DNA from: an uncultured Alphaproteobacteria bacterium
Lineage (GTDB): Bacteria; Pseudomonadota; Alphaproteobacteria; HIMB59
NCBI GenBank assembly: GCA_902575725.1
Contig: CACGSS010000001.1
Coordinates: 124,001-188,000, forward strand
Length of the DNA: 64,000 nucleotides
Reading direction: 5' to 3'
How positions within the stretch are numbered: position 1 is the stretch's first letter; each line of letters begins with the position of its first letter. Position numbers and translations under genes: made by a program. Under the pieces are notes generated by a model, which made no database searches, was not told the origin of the DNA, and was given only the letters and a program-made list of their open reading frames with translations. Below are positions 52,421 through 59,236 of this stretch, one piece after another.

Positions 52421-53458
52421 ATGCACAGAAGAGATTTTATAAAAAAGGTTATACTTTTCTCGTTATCCTTTGTAATTCTAAAAACAAAAATTATGGCAAA
52501 CACTCTCTTTAAACCTTTCAATCTAGTAGATGGAGTCTTTGTCAATAACTACGTTTCACATAAAAGTAGTTTCAAAGATTTTTGGAAATGGAGGAGGGAG
52601 TCAAGTAAGCCAGAACCGATTGCATTTCCTATGTTTGAAAATGACCCTGAATACTTAAAGTCTAATAAATCTGAAAATACAATTACTTGGATTGGACATT
52701 CAACTTTCTTACTACAAATTGATGGTATTAATATATTAACTGACCCCCATTTCACAAAAAGAGCATCACCTCTGAGTTTTATGGGACCATCAAGAACGAC
52801 ACCTCCTGGATTAAAAATAGAGGAACTACCTTTTATTGACTTTGTTTTAATTTCTCATAATCACTATGATCATCTTGACTCAAAGACTATCCAGCTTTTA
52901 TTAAAAAAACAAAATGTGAATCAACCTACATTTTTTGTACCACTAAAATTAAGAGATATTTTATCAAAATTAGGTGCAAGAAATGTTTTGGAGCATGAAT
53001 GGTGGCAAATGACTCAGTTCAAAAACTTAGAAATTCATTCTGTCCCAGTACAACATTGGAGCAAGAGAACATTTAACGATACCAATAAAACACTTTGGTG
53101 TGGTTGGGTTGTTAAAGCAAATAATTTTAAGTATTTTTTTGTAGGCGATACTGGATATTCAAAAGATTTTAAGGATATTCAAAAAAAGTTTGGATCGTTT
53201 GACTTATCAACAATACCTATAGGGGCATATGCTCCAAGGTGGTTTATGAAAGACTCGCATTGTAATGTTGAAGAGGCAATTCAAATTCACAAAGACGTTA
53301 AATCTAAAAAATCTATAGCTATGCATTGGGGAACATTTCAATTAACAGATGAACCGATGGATGAACCAATAAAATTACTCCGAGATCTAACTAAACAGTT
53401 AAAGATAAGCAAAGATGAATTTTCTTATATGACTCACGGTCAAACAAAGAAAATTTAG
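52421..53458 (+). CDS. MBL-fold hydrolase, NAPE-PLD-like, probably Tat-exported
   Basis: This 345-aa metallo-beta-lactamase-fold protein has a twin-arginine-like N-terminus (HRRDFIKKVILFSLSFVI), the HxHxDH motif in FVLISHNHYDHLD, the GDTGYS motif, and IPIGAYAPRWFMKDSHCNVEEAIQIHKDV near the end, which is the NAPE-PLD/UlaG-like pattern. It probably cleaves a phosphodiester or lactone in the periplasm. It overlaps the convergent 58-aa gene by 4 bp. Confidence 0.85.
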   Translation: MHRRDFIKKVILFSLSFVILKTKIMANTLFKPFNLVDGVFVNNYVSHKSSFKDFWKWRRESSKPEPIAFPMFENDPEYLKSNKSENTITWIGHSTFLLQIDGINILTDPHFTKRASPLSFMGPSRTTPPGLKIEELPFIDFVLISHNHYDHLDSKTIQLLLKKQNVNQPTFFVPLKLRDILSKLGARNVLEHEWWQMTQFKNLEIHSVPVQHWSKRTFNDTNKTLWCGWVVKANNFKYFFVGDTGYSKDFKDIQKKFGSFDLSTIPIGAYAPRWFMKDSHCNVEEAIQIHKDVKSKKSIAMHWGTFQLTDEPMDEPIKLLRDLTKQLKISKDEFSYMTHGQTKKI

Positions 53459-53631
53459 GTAAAATAATTATAGGCCTGATAAGACAGAGTTATTACAATT
53501 ACTATTAATGCCCATATACTTAAATTACTCAAAAACTGTTTAAAAGAAGAGTTTGTATCCAAAAAATGAGGACCTACTAAAATCAGTAGACATATAAAAT
53601 AAATAATAGGCATTATGATTTCTGCTGACAT
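53455..53631 (-). CDS. 58-aa two-helix membrane protein, unknown
   Basis: The frame encodes 58 residues with two hydrophobic segments (IIMPIIYFICLLILVG and LSIWALIVIVITLS) separated by PHFLDTNSSFKQF. Its ATG overlaps the ion channel stop (TAATG), so translation is coupled. The stop overlaps the convergent MBL hydrolase by 4 bp. No family recognised. The tight link to the channel gene makes a channel accessory subunit an attractive but untested idea. Confidence 0.65.
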   Translation of the reverse strand: MSAEIIMPIIYFICLLILVGPHFLDTNSSFKQFLSNLSIWALIVIVITLSYQAYNYFT

Positions 53632-54413
53632 TATTGATCTTTTCTTAGTTTATCTAAACTAATCTCCTCAGAAAATTGTTCATTTAACTTTTCAGCATTA
53701 TTTCTAGTTTTTATCACATCATCTTTTTTTTCTTTCTGATTAACAACTACATCAACCAAAATTGCTATCAGAAGATTTAACATTGTAATTGCACAAACAA
53801 TTATAAAACTAAAAAAATAAATCCATGCCCACCAATAAATATCTTGAAGAGGCAACATTACCTGTTCCCAAGAAGATAATGTTAAAACTTGAAATAAAGT
53901 AATCATTGAAACCCCAACATCAGACCATCTTTCGGGTATGTTATTTGAAAAGACAATTGCTCCAATAGTTGCATAAATATAAAGAATTATGAAAAGCAAC
54001 AAACTTACATAAAAAACTCTTTTTAAAGATCCGATCAAAGACTCAATGATTAATTTTAACTCTGGAATAATGGATATAACTCTCAAAACTCTAAACACTC
54101 TCAATAATCTCAACAGAAGAAAACTGGAATTGTTAGGTATTGGTATCAATGATACCAAAACAATAAAAGTGTCAAAAATGTTCCAACCATTTTTAAAAAA
54201 ATTTGATTTTCTAGGCTCGCCAATAAAACGTATTGAAATTTCTATAACAAAAAAAATAGTTATCAAATAATCAAGATATTTAATGAGCTCTCTTGAGAAC
54301 TCTCCTAAATTGTAAGTATTTAAACCGATAGTAAATGCATTAAATATGATGATAAATAAAACTGAGTATTGAAATAACTTACTTTCTTTGATTTTAAAAA
54401 AGATATGTTTCAT
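53631..54413 (-). CDS. Voltage-gated-type ion channel (bacterial Nav/Cav-like)
   Basis: This 260-aa six-helix channel subunit has an S4 with regularly spaced Arg (SSFLLLRLLRVFRVLRVISII, about residues 96-116), the pore helix and filter FQVLTLSSWEQVMLP (filter TLSSWE, residues 178-183), and S6 MLNLLIAILVDVVVNQ. A cytoplasmic coiled-coil-like tail follows. BacNav channels such as NaChBac have TLESW; here the Glu is Ser and an acidic residue follows the Trp. The start at 54413 (MKHIFFKIK) is preferred: a start 120 bp upstream would read across the truncated tRNA. Confidence 0.87.
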   Translation of the reverse strand: MKHIFFKIKESKLFQYSVLFIIIFNAFTIGLNTYNLGEFSRELIKYLDYLITIFFVIEISIRFIGEPRKSNFFKNGWNIFDTFIVLVSLIPIPNNSSFLLLRLLRVFRVLRVISIIPELKLIIESLIGSLKRVFYVSLLLFIILYIYATIGAIVFSNNIPERWSDVGVSMITLFQVLTLSSWEQVMLPLQDIYWWAWIYFFSFIIVCAITMLNLLIAILVDVVVNQKEKKDDVIKTRNNAEKLNEQFSEEISLDKLRKDQ

Positions 54414-54425
54414 ATTTTTAAAGAA

Positions 54426-54543
54426 TTTATTATCCAAAAAAAGAGTATATAAATCAACTAATGGTTCTGTGGTGAAACGGATATCACACTTGACTACGGA
54501 TATCCTACGTCTCTTTAATTCATTTATTATCAATACAATTCTT
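54426..54543. repeat. Direct repeat copy 1 of the tRNA-Arg island (118 bp)
   Basis: This stretch matches 56056-56174 almost base for base; differences are two bases after TTATTAT, a one-base indel and one base near the end. It contains an AAAGAGTATATAAATCAA upstream part, the 39-nt tRNA 5' half, and a common 3' part (ATCCTACGTCTCTTTAATTC and on). It marks the left boundary of the island, just outside the ion channel gene. Confidence 0.92.
54463..54501 (+). pseudogene. Truncated tRNA-Arg (5' half), copy 1
   Basis: The first 39 nt of the tRNA-Arg at 57561, from the acceptor 5' strand through the D arm and anticodon loop to the first base of the 3' anticodon stem, are present without a mismatch. 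Beyond GGAT the sequence turns to ATCCTACG. It cannot make a tRNA. A TATATA sequence 13 bp upstream could still drive transcription. Confidence 0.93.
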
Positions 54544-54570
54544 TGGGCTAATACACTTTTTCATCATTGG

Positions 54571-54597
54571 AGTGTGTTATGAATGCGTTGTAGAGTG
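54571..54597 (+). repeat. Copy A of an 11-bp-period direct repeat motif
   Basis: GTGTGTTATGA ATGCGTTGTAG are two units in tandem, similar to copy B at 56020-56041 (21 of 24 positions in the region). It lies in the 153-bp spacer between repeat copy 1 and the first cargo gene; that spacer has no other feature I can support. Confidence 0.5.
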
Positions 54598-54686
54598 TTC
54601 CTAGTTATAGAGTATTAGTTTATAATAATACCTAGTACATTCTCTAAGGATTAATAAAAATAGAGCTAAAAGAATTTTTATAATAA

Positions 54687-55076
54687 TTAATTAGTTATTT
54701 TACACTCCATAAAATACATGGTTTTAAGCGTAGTATCTTTAAAAGTTTCGCCACTTATCTCTAAAGTAAATCTATTTAATTTAAGAATTTCAGAATGTGT
54801 TACATTCATTGAAATATTCTCGTATGTAAAATTATAAAAAGTTTTATTAGATTGTTCATTATCTAAATAGTATTCTTTGTCACCATAATCATAATATCTA
54901 GTTAGGGTTTTATCAATATCATTAAATATAAATATATTTGGATTTTCAAAAATATAATTTAATGAGGTTTCTCTATCTGGTCCATAAATCATTTCTTTTA
55001 TGTAATTACAACTAAGCTTTGTATCCTCACCCCAACTCAAACTTGGGATTAATAACAATAGGGCAAGTTTTATCAA
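54687..55076 (-). CDS. Small secreted protein of unknown function
   Basis: This 129-aa protein has a clear signal peptide (MIKLALLLLIPSLSWGED) and a polar mature part rich in Tyr, Asn and Asp (YYDYGDKEYYLDNEQ) with two Cys. No family recognised. The DNA for the end of its signal peptide is nearly identical to that of the neighbouring lyase gene, which it overlaps by 4 bp. It is island cargo. Confidence 0.65.
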   Translation of the reverse strand: MIKLALLLLIPSLSWGEDTKLSCNYIKEMIYGPDRETSLNYIFENPNIFIFNDIDKTLTRYYDYGDKEYYLDNEQSNKTFYNFTYENISMNVTHSEILKLNRFTLEISGETFKDTTLKTMYFMECKITN

Positions 55077-56005
55077 TCTTGATATTGGATAAAAGTAGGT
55101 TTTATAACCTGATTATCTTTGTCCCCCAAAGAGTCACATGAGTATCCTAAGTCAGATAACATTTCAGAGAAAATTTTGTTTGTGCATTTTTTTGCTCTGG
55201 CAACTCCATCATACCAAGCTGTGATTTTACCATTAAAATTTTTAGGAGCATTATTTTGGTAAATACCGTATCGAAAAGAGGGTCCGTAAGATTTACCATT
55301 GTAAGAATAATTATTAGTTATAAAGCCCTCTTCAACATATTTTAAATCACCATTTATATAAAGTTTTAGAAATCCATCATTGCCCCAACTTGCATGAATA
55401 ATTACATCATGCCATTGATTAAATAAAATATTTTCTGGAATTACCGTTGCGGTCTCATCAGTCTCTACAACGGTCTTTTTTGTACAGTGCGTTCTATTAA
55501 TGGCTAATCCCTTATATCTTTTCTTATATTGAAATATGAAAACATTTTCAGAACCATTTTCTCTACAGTGTGAAAAAGCTTTATTTTCATATGATAATTT
55601 CATTTGTCCAAATTGAATTAAATGATTATCAATTTCTTTATGAGAAGTTGACGAATAAGAAAGTTCAGAATTGTCTATAAAAAATGACCATGCATACCAG
55701 TTTTCTCCGCTCTCTTTTGTATTTATATATGTCTCAGTTCTTCCAAAAGAGCCTTTAAATTTTCCTCTTTTACAATCAAAGCCTTTACAGTCAAGTGCTC
55801 TTAATTCAAATTTATGTGATGACTCACCAAGTCTTGAAAATCCGGTATCAACGCTTTGACTCCAATCTTTACCAGCATCTAATCCGTGTTTTTCAATAGT
55901 TGGCCAACCAATACCCTTGTAACTCCCTACTTGTTCTCCATTTTTAAATGTTAAGCCCCAACTCATACTGGGGATTAATAACAATAGAGGTAACAGGATT
56001 TTCAT
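55073..56005 (-). CDS. Secreted polysaccharide-lyase-like protein (heparin lyase I type fold)
   Basis: This 310-aa protein has a signal peptide (KILLPLLLLIPSMSWG). The mature part fits the concanavalin-like polysaccharide lyase family: GENWYAWSFFIDN, HLIQFGQMKLS, LFNQWHDVIIHASWGNDGFLKLYINGDLKY and YGIYQNNAPKNFNGKITAWYDGVARAK. An active site cannot be read confidently. It would act on extracellular glycans. Cargo of the first tRNA-flanked module. Confidence 0.72.
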   Translation of the reverse strand: MKILLPLLLLIPSMSWGLTFKNGEQVGSYKGIGWPTIEKHGLDAGKDWSQSVDTGFSRLGESSHKFELRALDCKGFDCKRGKFKGSFGRTETYINTKESGENWYAWSFFIDNSELSYSSTSHKEIDNHLIQFGQMKLSYENKAFSHCRENGSENVFIFQYKKRYKGLAINRTHCTKKTVVETDETATVIPENILFNQWHDVIIHASWGNDGFLKLYINGDLKYVEEGFITNNYSYNGKSYGPSFRYGIYQNNAPKNFNGKITAWYDGVARAKKCTNKIFSEMLSDLGYSCDSLGDKDNQVIKPTFIQYQD

Positions 56006-56018
56006 AAATAATTCCTTC

Positions 56019-56045
56019 AGTGTGTTATGAGTGTGTTATAGCACA
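56019..56045 (+). repeat. Copy B of the 11-bp-period direct repeat motif
   Basis: GTGTGTTATGA and GTGTGTTATAG (56020-56041) are direct repeats with 11-bp spacing. They end 52 nt before the second truncated tRNA. A similar pair, GGCCGTATAGA and GGCCGTATGAG (57488-57509), ends 51 nt before the intact tRNA. Spacing and form resemble integrase arm-type sites. Confidence 0.55.
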
Positions 56046-56055
56046 TCCATATAAG

Positions 56056-56174
56056 TTTATTATTTAAAAAAAGAGTATATAAATCAAGTTAATGGTTCTG
56101 TGGTGAAACGGATATCACACTTGACTACGGATATCCTACGTCTCTTTAATTCATTTATTATCAATACTATTCTT
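56056..56174. repeat. Direct repeat copy 2 of the tRNA-Arg island (119 bp)
   Basis: Same content as copy 1: AT-rich upstream part with TATATA, the 39-nt tRNA 5' half, and the common part after the anticodon loop. It divides the island into two blocks of about 1.63 kb and 1.47 kb. Confidence 0.92.
56094..56132 (+). pseudogene. Truncated tRNA-Arg (5' half), copy 2
   Basis: As copy 1: 39 nt identical with the intact tRNA-Arg gene from its first base, ending one base past the anticodon loop. The following ATCC is complementary to the GGAT before it, so a transcript could fold back at the truncation point. Confidence 0.93.
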
Positions 56175-56235
56175 AGAGATTTAACAATATCTAATCAATG
56201 TTGACCGTAATAAAGATATAGCTAAAAATTTAATT

Positions 56236-56667
56236 TTAAGGAGAGGTTGTAAACTTTATACCCTCAGCACCAATGCCAACTATCAATGCTTTGAGTGTTA
56301 TGTCACCTAAATTTTTTCCGTAATGAGCATTTTTACTATCCTCTATATATGCTTTACCAGGTTTGTAAGTAGTAACTGTTCCGTCTTCCCAAGTATATGT
56401 CATTTCTCCTTCCATAATGTAAATATAAACGGGGTAAGAATGAACATGGTTCGGAGTAACACCACCAGGAGGCACCTCAACTATAAATGACACTATTTCA
56501 GCGTTTCCATCAGGATAATATATTTCATTTCCTAATATTGTAGTTGCAGATTTTAGAACAGGGGAAATTTTAGTTTTGAGATGTTCCTCAGAATATAAAA
56601 ATCCAAAACTAAATAGAAAAATTGAAAAAAGAAGTATAAATCCTAGTTTTTTGATATAAAAATACAT
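56236..56667 (-). CDS. Secreted cupin-domain protein
   Basis: This 143-aa protein has a signal segment (GFILLFSIFLFSFGFLYS) and a single cupin: VEVPPGGVTPNHVHSYPVYIYIMEGEMTY gives the first metal-binding motif and KPGKAYIEDSKNAHYGKNLGD the second. It is a RmlC-like barrel, likely metal-binding and periplasmic. Its substrate is unknown. Cargo of the second block of the tRNA island. Confidence 0.82.
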   Translation of the reverse strand: MYFYIKKLGFILLFSIFLFSFGFLYSEEHLKTKISPVLKSATTILGNEIYYPDGNAEIVSFIVEVPPGGVTPNHVHSYPVYIYIMEGEMTYTWEDGTVTTYKPGKAYIEDSKNAHYGKNLGDITLKALIVGIGAEGIKFTTSP

Positions 56668-56821
56668 TTAGCTCTTATAACATCTAAAAAAATATTATTT
56701 ATTGCAAATGAGTAATATATATATTTAAAAATAGAAATAATGGTTCTGTAATTTAAATTTATTATAAACAAGTAATTATTATAATCATTTACTTTATAAA
56801 TTTTAGAAAAGGAGATTAACA

Positions 56822-57226
56822 ATGCTTGGTGATAAAATTGGAACAATGACATTACAGGAAACTAATAAGCCAATAGACTCTGGTAAATATGGTTTACCTG
56901 CTATGGACATTACTGCTGAAGGGAGCGGAACGATGCTAGGTCATGATGTTCAGTCTATGGGCGCATTTACAGCCGAAATGAGACCAGATGGTTCATGGGC
57001 AGGAAATGCCTATGCTGGGGTTGTAATGTGTGCAGAAGGTGTCGCCACATATAAAGCTACGGGTGTCGGAAACCAGAGGAAAGATGGAGGCACTTCTTTT
57101 AGAGGCGGCGCTATATTCGAAACCACATCTGAAGCGTTATCTGAACTGAATGGTAAATTTTACGCATTTACTTACGAAGCCGATGCAGATGGCAAAGCAG
57201 TTTGGGAACTTTACCCCTTTAACTAG
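56822..57226 (+). CDS. Conserved-looking hypothetical protein, island cargo
   Basis: This 134-aa protein has no signal peptide and starts MLGDKIGTMTLQE after a good AAAGGAG site. The middle is Gly/Ala-rich with repeated strand-like pieces (GSGTMLGHDVQSMGAFTAEMRPDGSWAGNAYAGVV), so an all-beta barrel is plausible. It ends AVWELYPFN. Base composition is richer in G and C than neighbouring genes, a sign of recent arrival. No family recognised. Confidence 0.65.
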   Translation: MLGDKIGTMTLQETNKPIDSGKYGLPAMDITAEGSGTMLGHDVQSMGAFTAEMRPDGSWAGNAYAGVVMCAEGVATYKATGVGNQRKDGGTSFRGGAIFETTSEALSELNGKFYAFTYEADADGKAVWELYPFN

Positions 57227-57560
57227 AGGTTTGAAGATTTCACACCTCTGCAACACTAAGGGTGGAGGAAACACAACGTTGTTCCCTCCCCCCGACAAAC
57301 AACCTCTACTGAATAATCCCTTTTGTTCGCTAATGTAACCCCTTGCATCCCGCATATATTGAAAAGCTCGAGAATATCTTTGTCCCTTAATGTTCACCTA
57401 TGCTTGAAATAAGACATACCGATTGCCCTTTACATCTTTTAACTTTCGTTTAGTTATACTTCCCATATTCACCTTTCCGAAACATTTGGCCGTATAGAGG
57501 CCGTATGAGTTTCGTAGGATTAAGTACAATGATTGATTAATGGTGATATACTTTGATTAA
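57225..57560. other. Non-coding right end of the tRNA island, with two hairpins and a direct repeat
   Basis: Less AT-rich than the surroundings. It holds a hairpin on the stop codon of the preceding gene (AGAGGT 57225-57230 with ACCTCT 57244-57249, extended by TGAA/TTCA), a second stem (GGAGG 57264-57268 with CCTCC 57285-57289), and a GGCCGTAT direct repeat pair (57488-57509). A TATACT element at 57547-57552 is probably the tRNA -10. No open frame is supported. Confidence 0.6.
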
Positions 57561-57635
57561 GGTTCTGTGGTGAAACGGATATCACACTTGACTACGGATC
57601 AAGAATTCAGGGTTCGAATCCTTGCAGGACCGCCA
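57561..57635 (+). tRNA. tRNA-Arg (anticodon ACG)
   Basis: The 75-nt gene folds as a complete cloverleaf: acceptor GGTTCTG/CAGGACC, D stem GTGA/TCAC, anticodon stem CTTGA/TCAAG with loop CTACGGA, T stem CAGGG/CCTTG with TTCGAAT, discriminator G and an encoded CCA. The ACG anticodon needs TadA to make inosine. It ends 2 bp before panC on the other strand. Its 5' half is repeated twice upstream. Confidence 0.97.
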
Positions 57636-57637
57636 GT

Positions 57638-58468
57638 TTAAACTTTTAAATTATCAATGAGTCTAACGTTGCCTTTATAGATTGCATAAAAAAGTCTCGA
57701 CTCTAAGACTATGCCATTAAAACTTAGGTCCTCATTATTTCTAAATTCGAAGTAATCTAATTCTTTGATACCTTGTTCAGCTATGAAATCTTTTGCTTTC
57801 TTGTTTGCAGCTTCAATACCAAGTGATTTTTCTAAAGATTTTAAAAAATTCACAGTTTTTTGATGAAAACTAACAAAATCTTGGGTTTGTTTTTTAGTTA
57901 ATTTTTCATTTCTCGATGAGTAGGCAATGCCTTCTTCACTTCTCTTTGTTGGAACAGACACTAAATCCAAAGATTTATATTTTTCTTGAATAAATTTTTC
58001 AATTATCTTGAGTTGCTGAAAATCTTTTTCACCAAAATAAACCTTGTTACTTTTTACAATTGAAAAAAATTTATTTAATACAGTGATTACACCATCAAAA
58101 TGTCCTTTTCTGTATTTATCACAAAGAATATTATTATAGTTATTATTTTTTAAAATAGTTTCATCTTTGTTGTAAATTTCTTCTGCTGATGGTTCAAATA
58201 ATAGATCTACATCGTTGTCAGAGCAAAAATCGTAGTCAAGGCCCTTATTTCTAGGATAAGAGTTAAAATCTTCTTTACTGTTAAATTGTTTTTCATTTAC
58301 AAAAATACTTACAATAGTTTTGTGATTATCATTTTTTGATTTTTTTATCAGTTCTCCATGTCCCTTATGAAGGGCGCCCATAGTTGGAATAAAACCAATT
58401 GAGTATTTTCGATTTTGATAAGCAGTCAAATATGACTGTAAATTAGAAATGTCTTTAATTATCAACAT
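57638..58468 (-). CDS. panC: Pantothenate synthetase PanC
   Basis: This 276-aa enzyme joins pantoate and beta-alanine using ATP. The adenylation motif is IPTMGALHKGHGELIKKSK (about residues 27-45). VSIFVNEKQFN and YFGEKDFQQLKIIE are also typical, as is RSEEGIAYSSRNEKLT. It is complete and stands beside the tRNA gene; the omega-aminotransferase elsewhere in the window might supply or consume beta-alanine. Confidence 0.95.
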   Translation of the reverse strand: MLIIKDISNLQSYLTAYQNRKYSIGFIPTMGALHKGHGELIKKSKNDNHKTIVSIFVNEKQFNSKEDFNSYPRNKGLDYDFCSDNDVDLLFEPSAEEIYNKDETILKNNNYNNILCDKYRKGHFDGVITVLNKFFSIVKSNKVYFGEKDFQQLKIIEKFIQEKYKSLDLVSVPTKRSEEGIAYSSRNEKLTKKQTQDFVSFHQKTVNFLKSLEKSLGIEAANKKAKDFIAEQGIKELDYFEFRNNEDLSFNGIVLESRLFYAIYKGNVRLIDNLKV

Positions 58469-58541
58469 AATTTGTTTTTATTTATTGACTTCATATCAAT
58501 AATTGTTAAATGTAGGAACCAATTTTTTAGGTATATTAGCA

Positions 58542-58676
58542 ATGAAAAGAACATATCAACCAAGTCAATTAGTAAGAAAAAGAAGGCATGGATTTCGTTC
58601 TAGAATGTCAACTGTTGGTGGTCGTAAAGTCATTAATGCTAGAAGAGCTAAAGGTCGATCTAGACTATCCGCTTAA
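58542..58676 (+). CDS. rpmH: Ribosomal protein bL34
   Basis: The frame encodes 44 residues starting [20 protein letters not shown] and ending in AKGRSRLSA, the invariant L34 pattern. It heads the rpmH-rnpA-yidD-yidC group. It is too short for ordinary ORF length cut-offs. Confidence 0.97.
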   Translation: MKRTYQPSQLVRKRRHGFRSRMSTVGGRKVINARRAKGRSRLSA

Positions 58677-58679
58677 TTT

Positions 58680-59009
58680 TTGAGACTTCCTACACTAAAA
58701 AAATCCTCCCAATTTTCTCAAATCAGAAACAAAGGGAACTACTTTAAAAGTTCAAGTTTTAATGGCTATATTCTTCACGACGCAGATTTAGAAACTTTTC
58801 TAGTTGGTATTATAGCCAGTAAAAAGCTTGGTAATGCAGTTGAAAGAAATAGGGCTAAAAGAAGGGCTAGAGAGGCAATTCGCACATGCAGTCTTATAAA
58901 TACATTAAATCATGTTAAATTTGTAATAATACTTAAAAAAACAGTTTTGAAAGTACCTTTTATTGATTTAAAACAAGATATTGAAAAATTCTTATCTCAT
59001 GAAAAATAA
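58680..59009 (+). CDS. rnpA: Ribonuclease P protein component
   Basis: This 109-aa protein binds RNase P RNA. It has LKKSSQFSQIRNKGNYFKSSSF and the RNR-type motif LGNAVERNRAKRRAREAIR, characteristic of RnpA. The start is TTG at 58680, 3 bp after rpmH; no ATG is available in the right place. Confidence 0.93.
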   Translation: MRLPTLKKSSQFSQIRNKGNYFKSSSFNGYILHDADLETFLVGIIASKKLGNAVERNRAKRRAREAIRTCSLINTLNHVKFVIILKKTVLKVPFIDLKQDIEKFLSHEK

Positions 59010-59235
59010 TATCAAAAAGTTTTGGAGAATAACTTTTATTACACCAATTAAATTCTATCAATTATTCATATCACCTATGTTACCAAAAACTTGTAGACAT
59101 CTTCCAACTTGCTCTGAATATACAATTGAAGCTATTCAAGAATTTGGTGTTTTGAAAGGAATAACAATGGGAATGGTTAGAATTCTTAAATGTAATCCGT
59201 TAGGATCGTCTGGTTACGACCCAATAAAAAAATAA
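58999..59235 (+). CDS. yidD: Membrane protein insertion efficiency factor YidD
   Basis: This 78-aa protein has the YidD signature: FYQLFISPMLPKTCRHLPTCSEYTIEAIQEFG, ending NPLGSSGYDPIKK. It helps membrane insertion. ATG 58999 is preferred over a TTG 18 bp upstream. It overlaps rnpA by 11 bp and is 1 bp from yidC. Confidence 0.93.
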   Translation: MKNNIKKFWRITFITPIKFYQLFISPMLPKTCRHLPTCSEYTIEAIQEFGVLKGITMGMVRILKCNPLGSSGYDPIKK

Positions 59236-59236
59236 T

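Noticed and set aside
54414..54533. N-terminal extension of the ion channel (40 residues)
   Set aside because: It is the antisense reading of the truncated tRNA; the family start fits MKHIFF at 54413.
54463..56132. The two 39-nt tRNA-Arg copies as functional tRNAs
   Set aside because: They stop in the anticodon stem, and lack the T arm and acceptor 3' strand.
54426..57560. Insertion sequence or composite transposon bounded by the direct repeats
   Set aside because: No transposase, no terminal inverted repeats, and the repeats coincide with a tRNA sequence.
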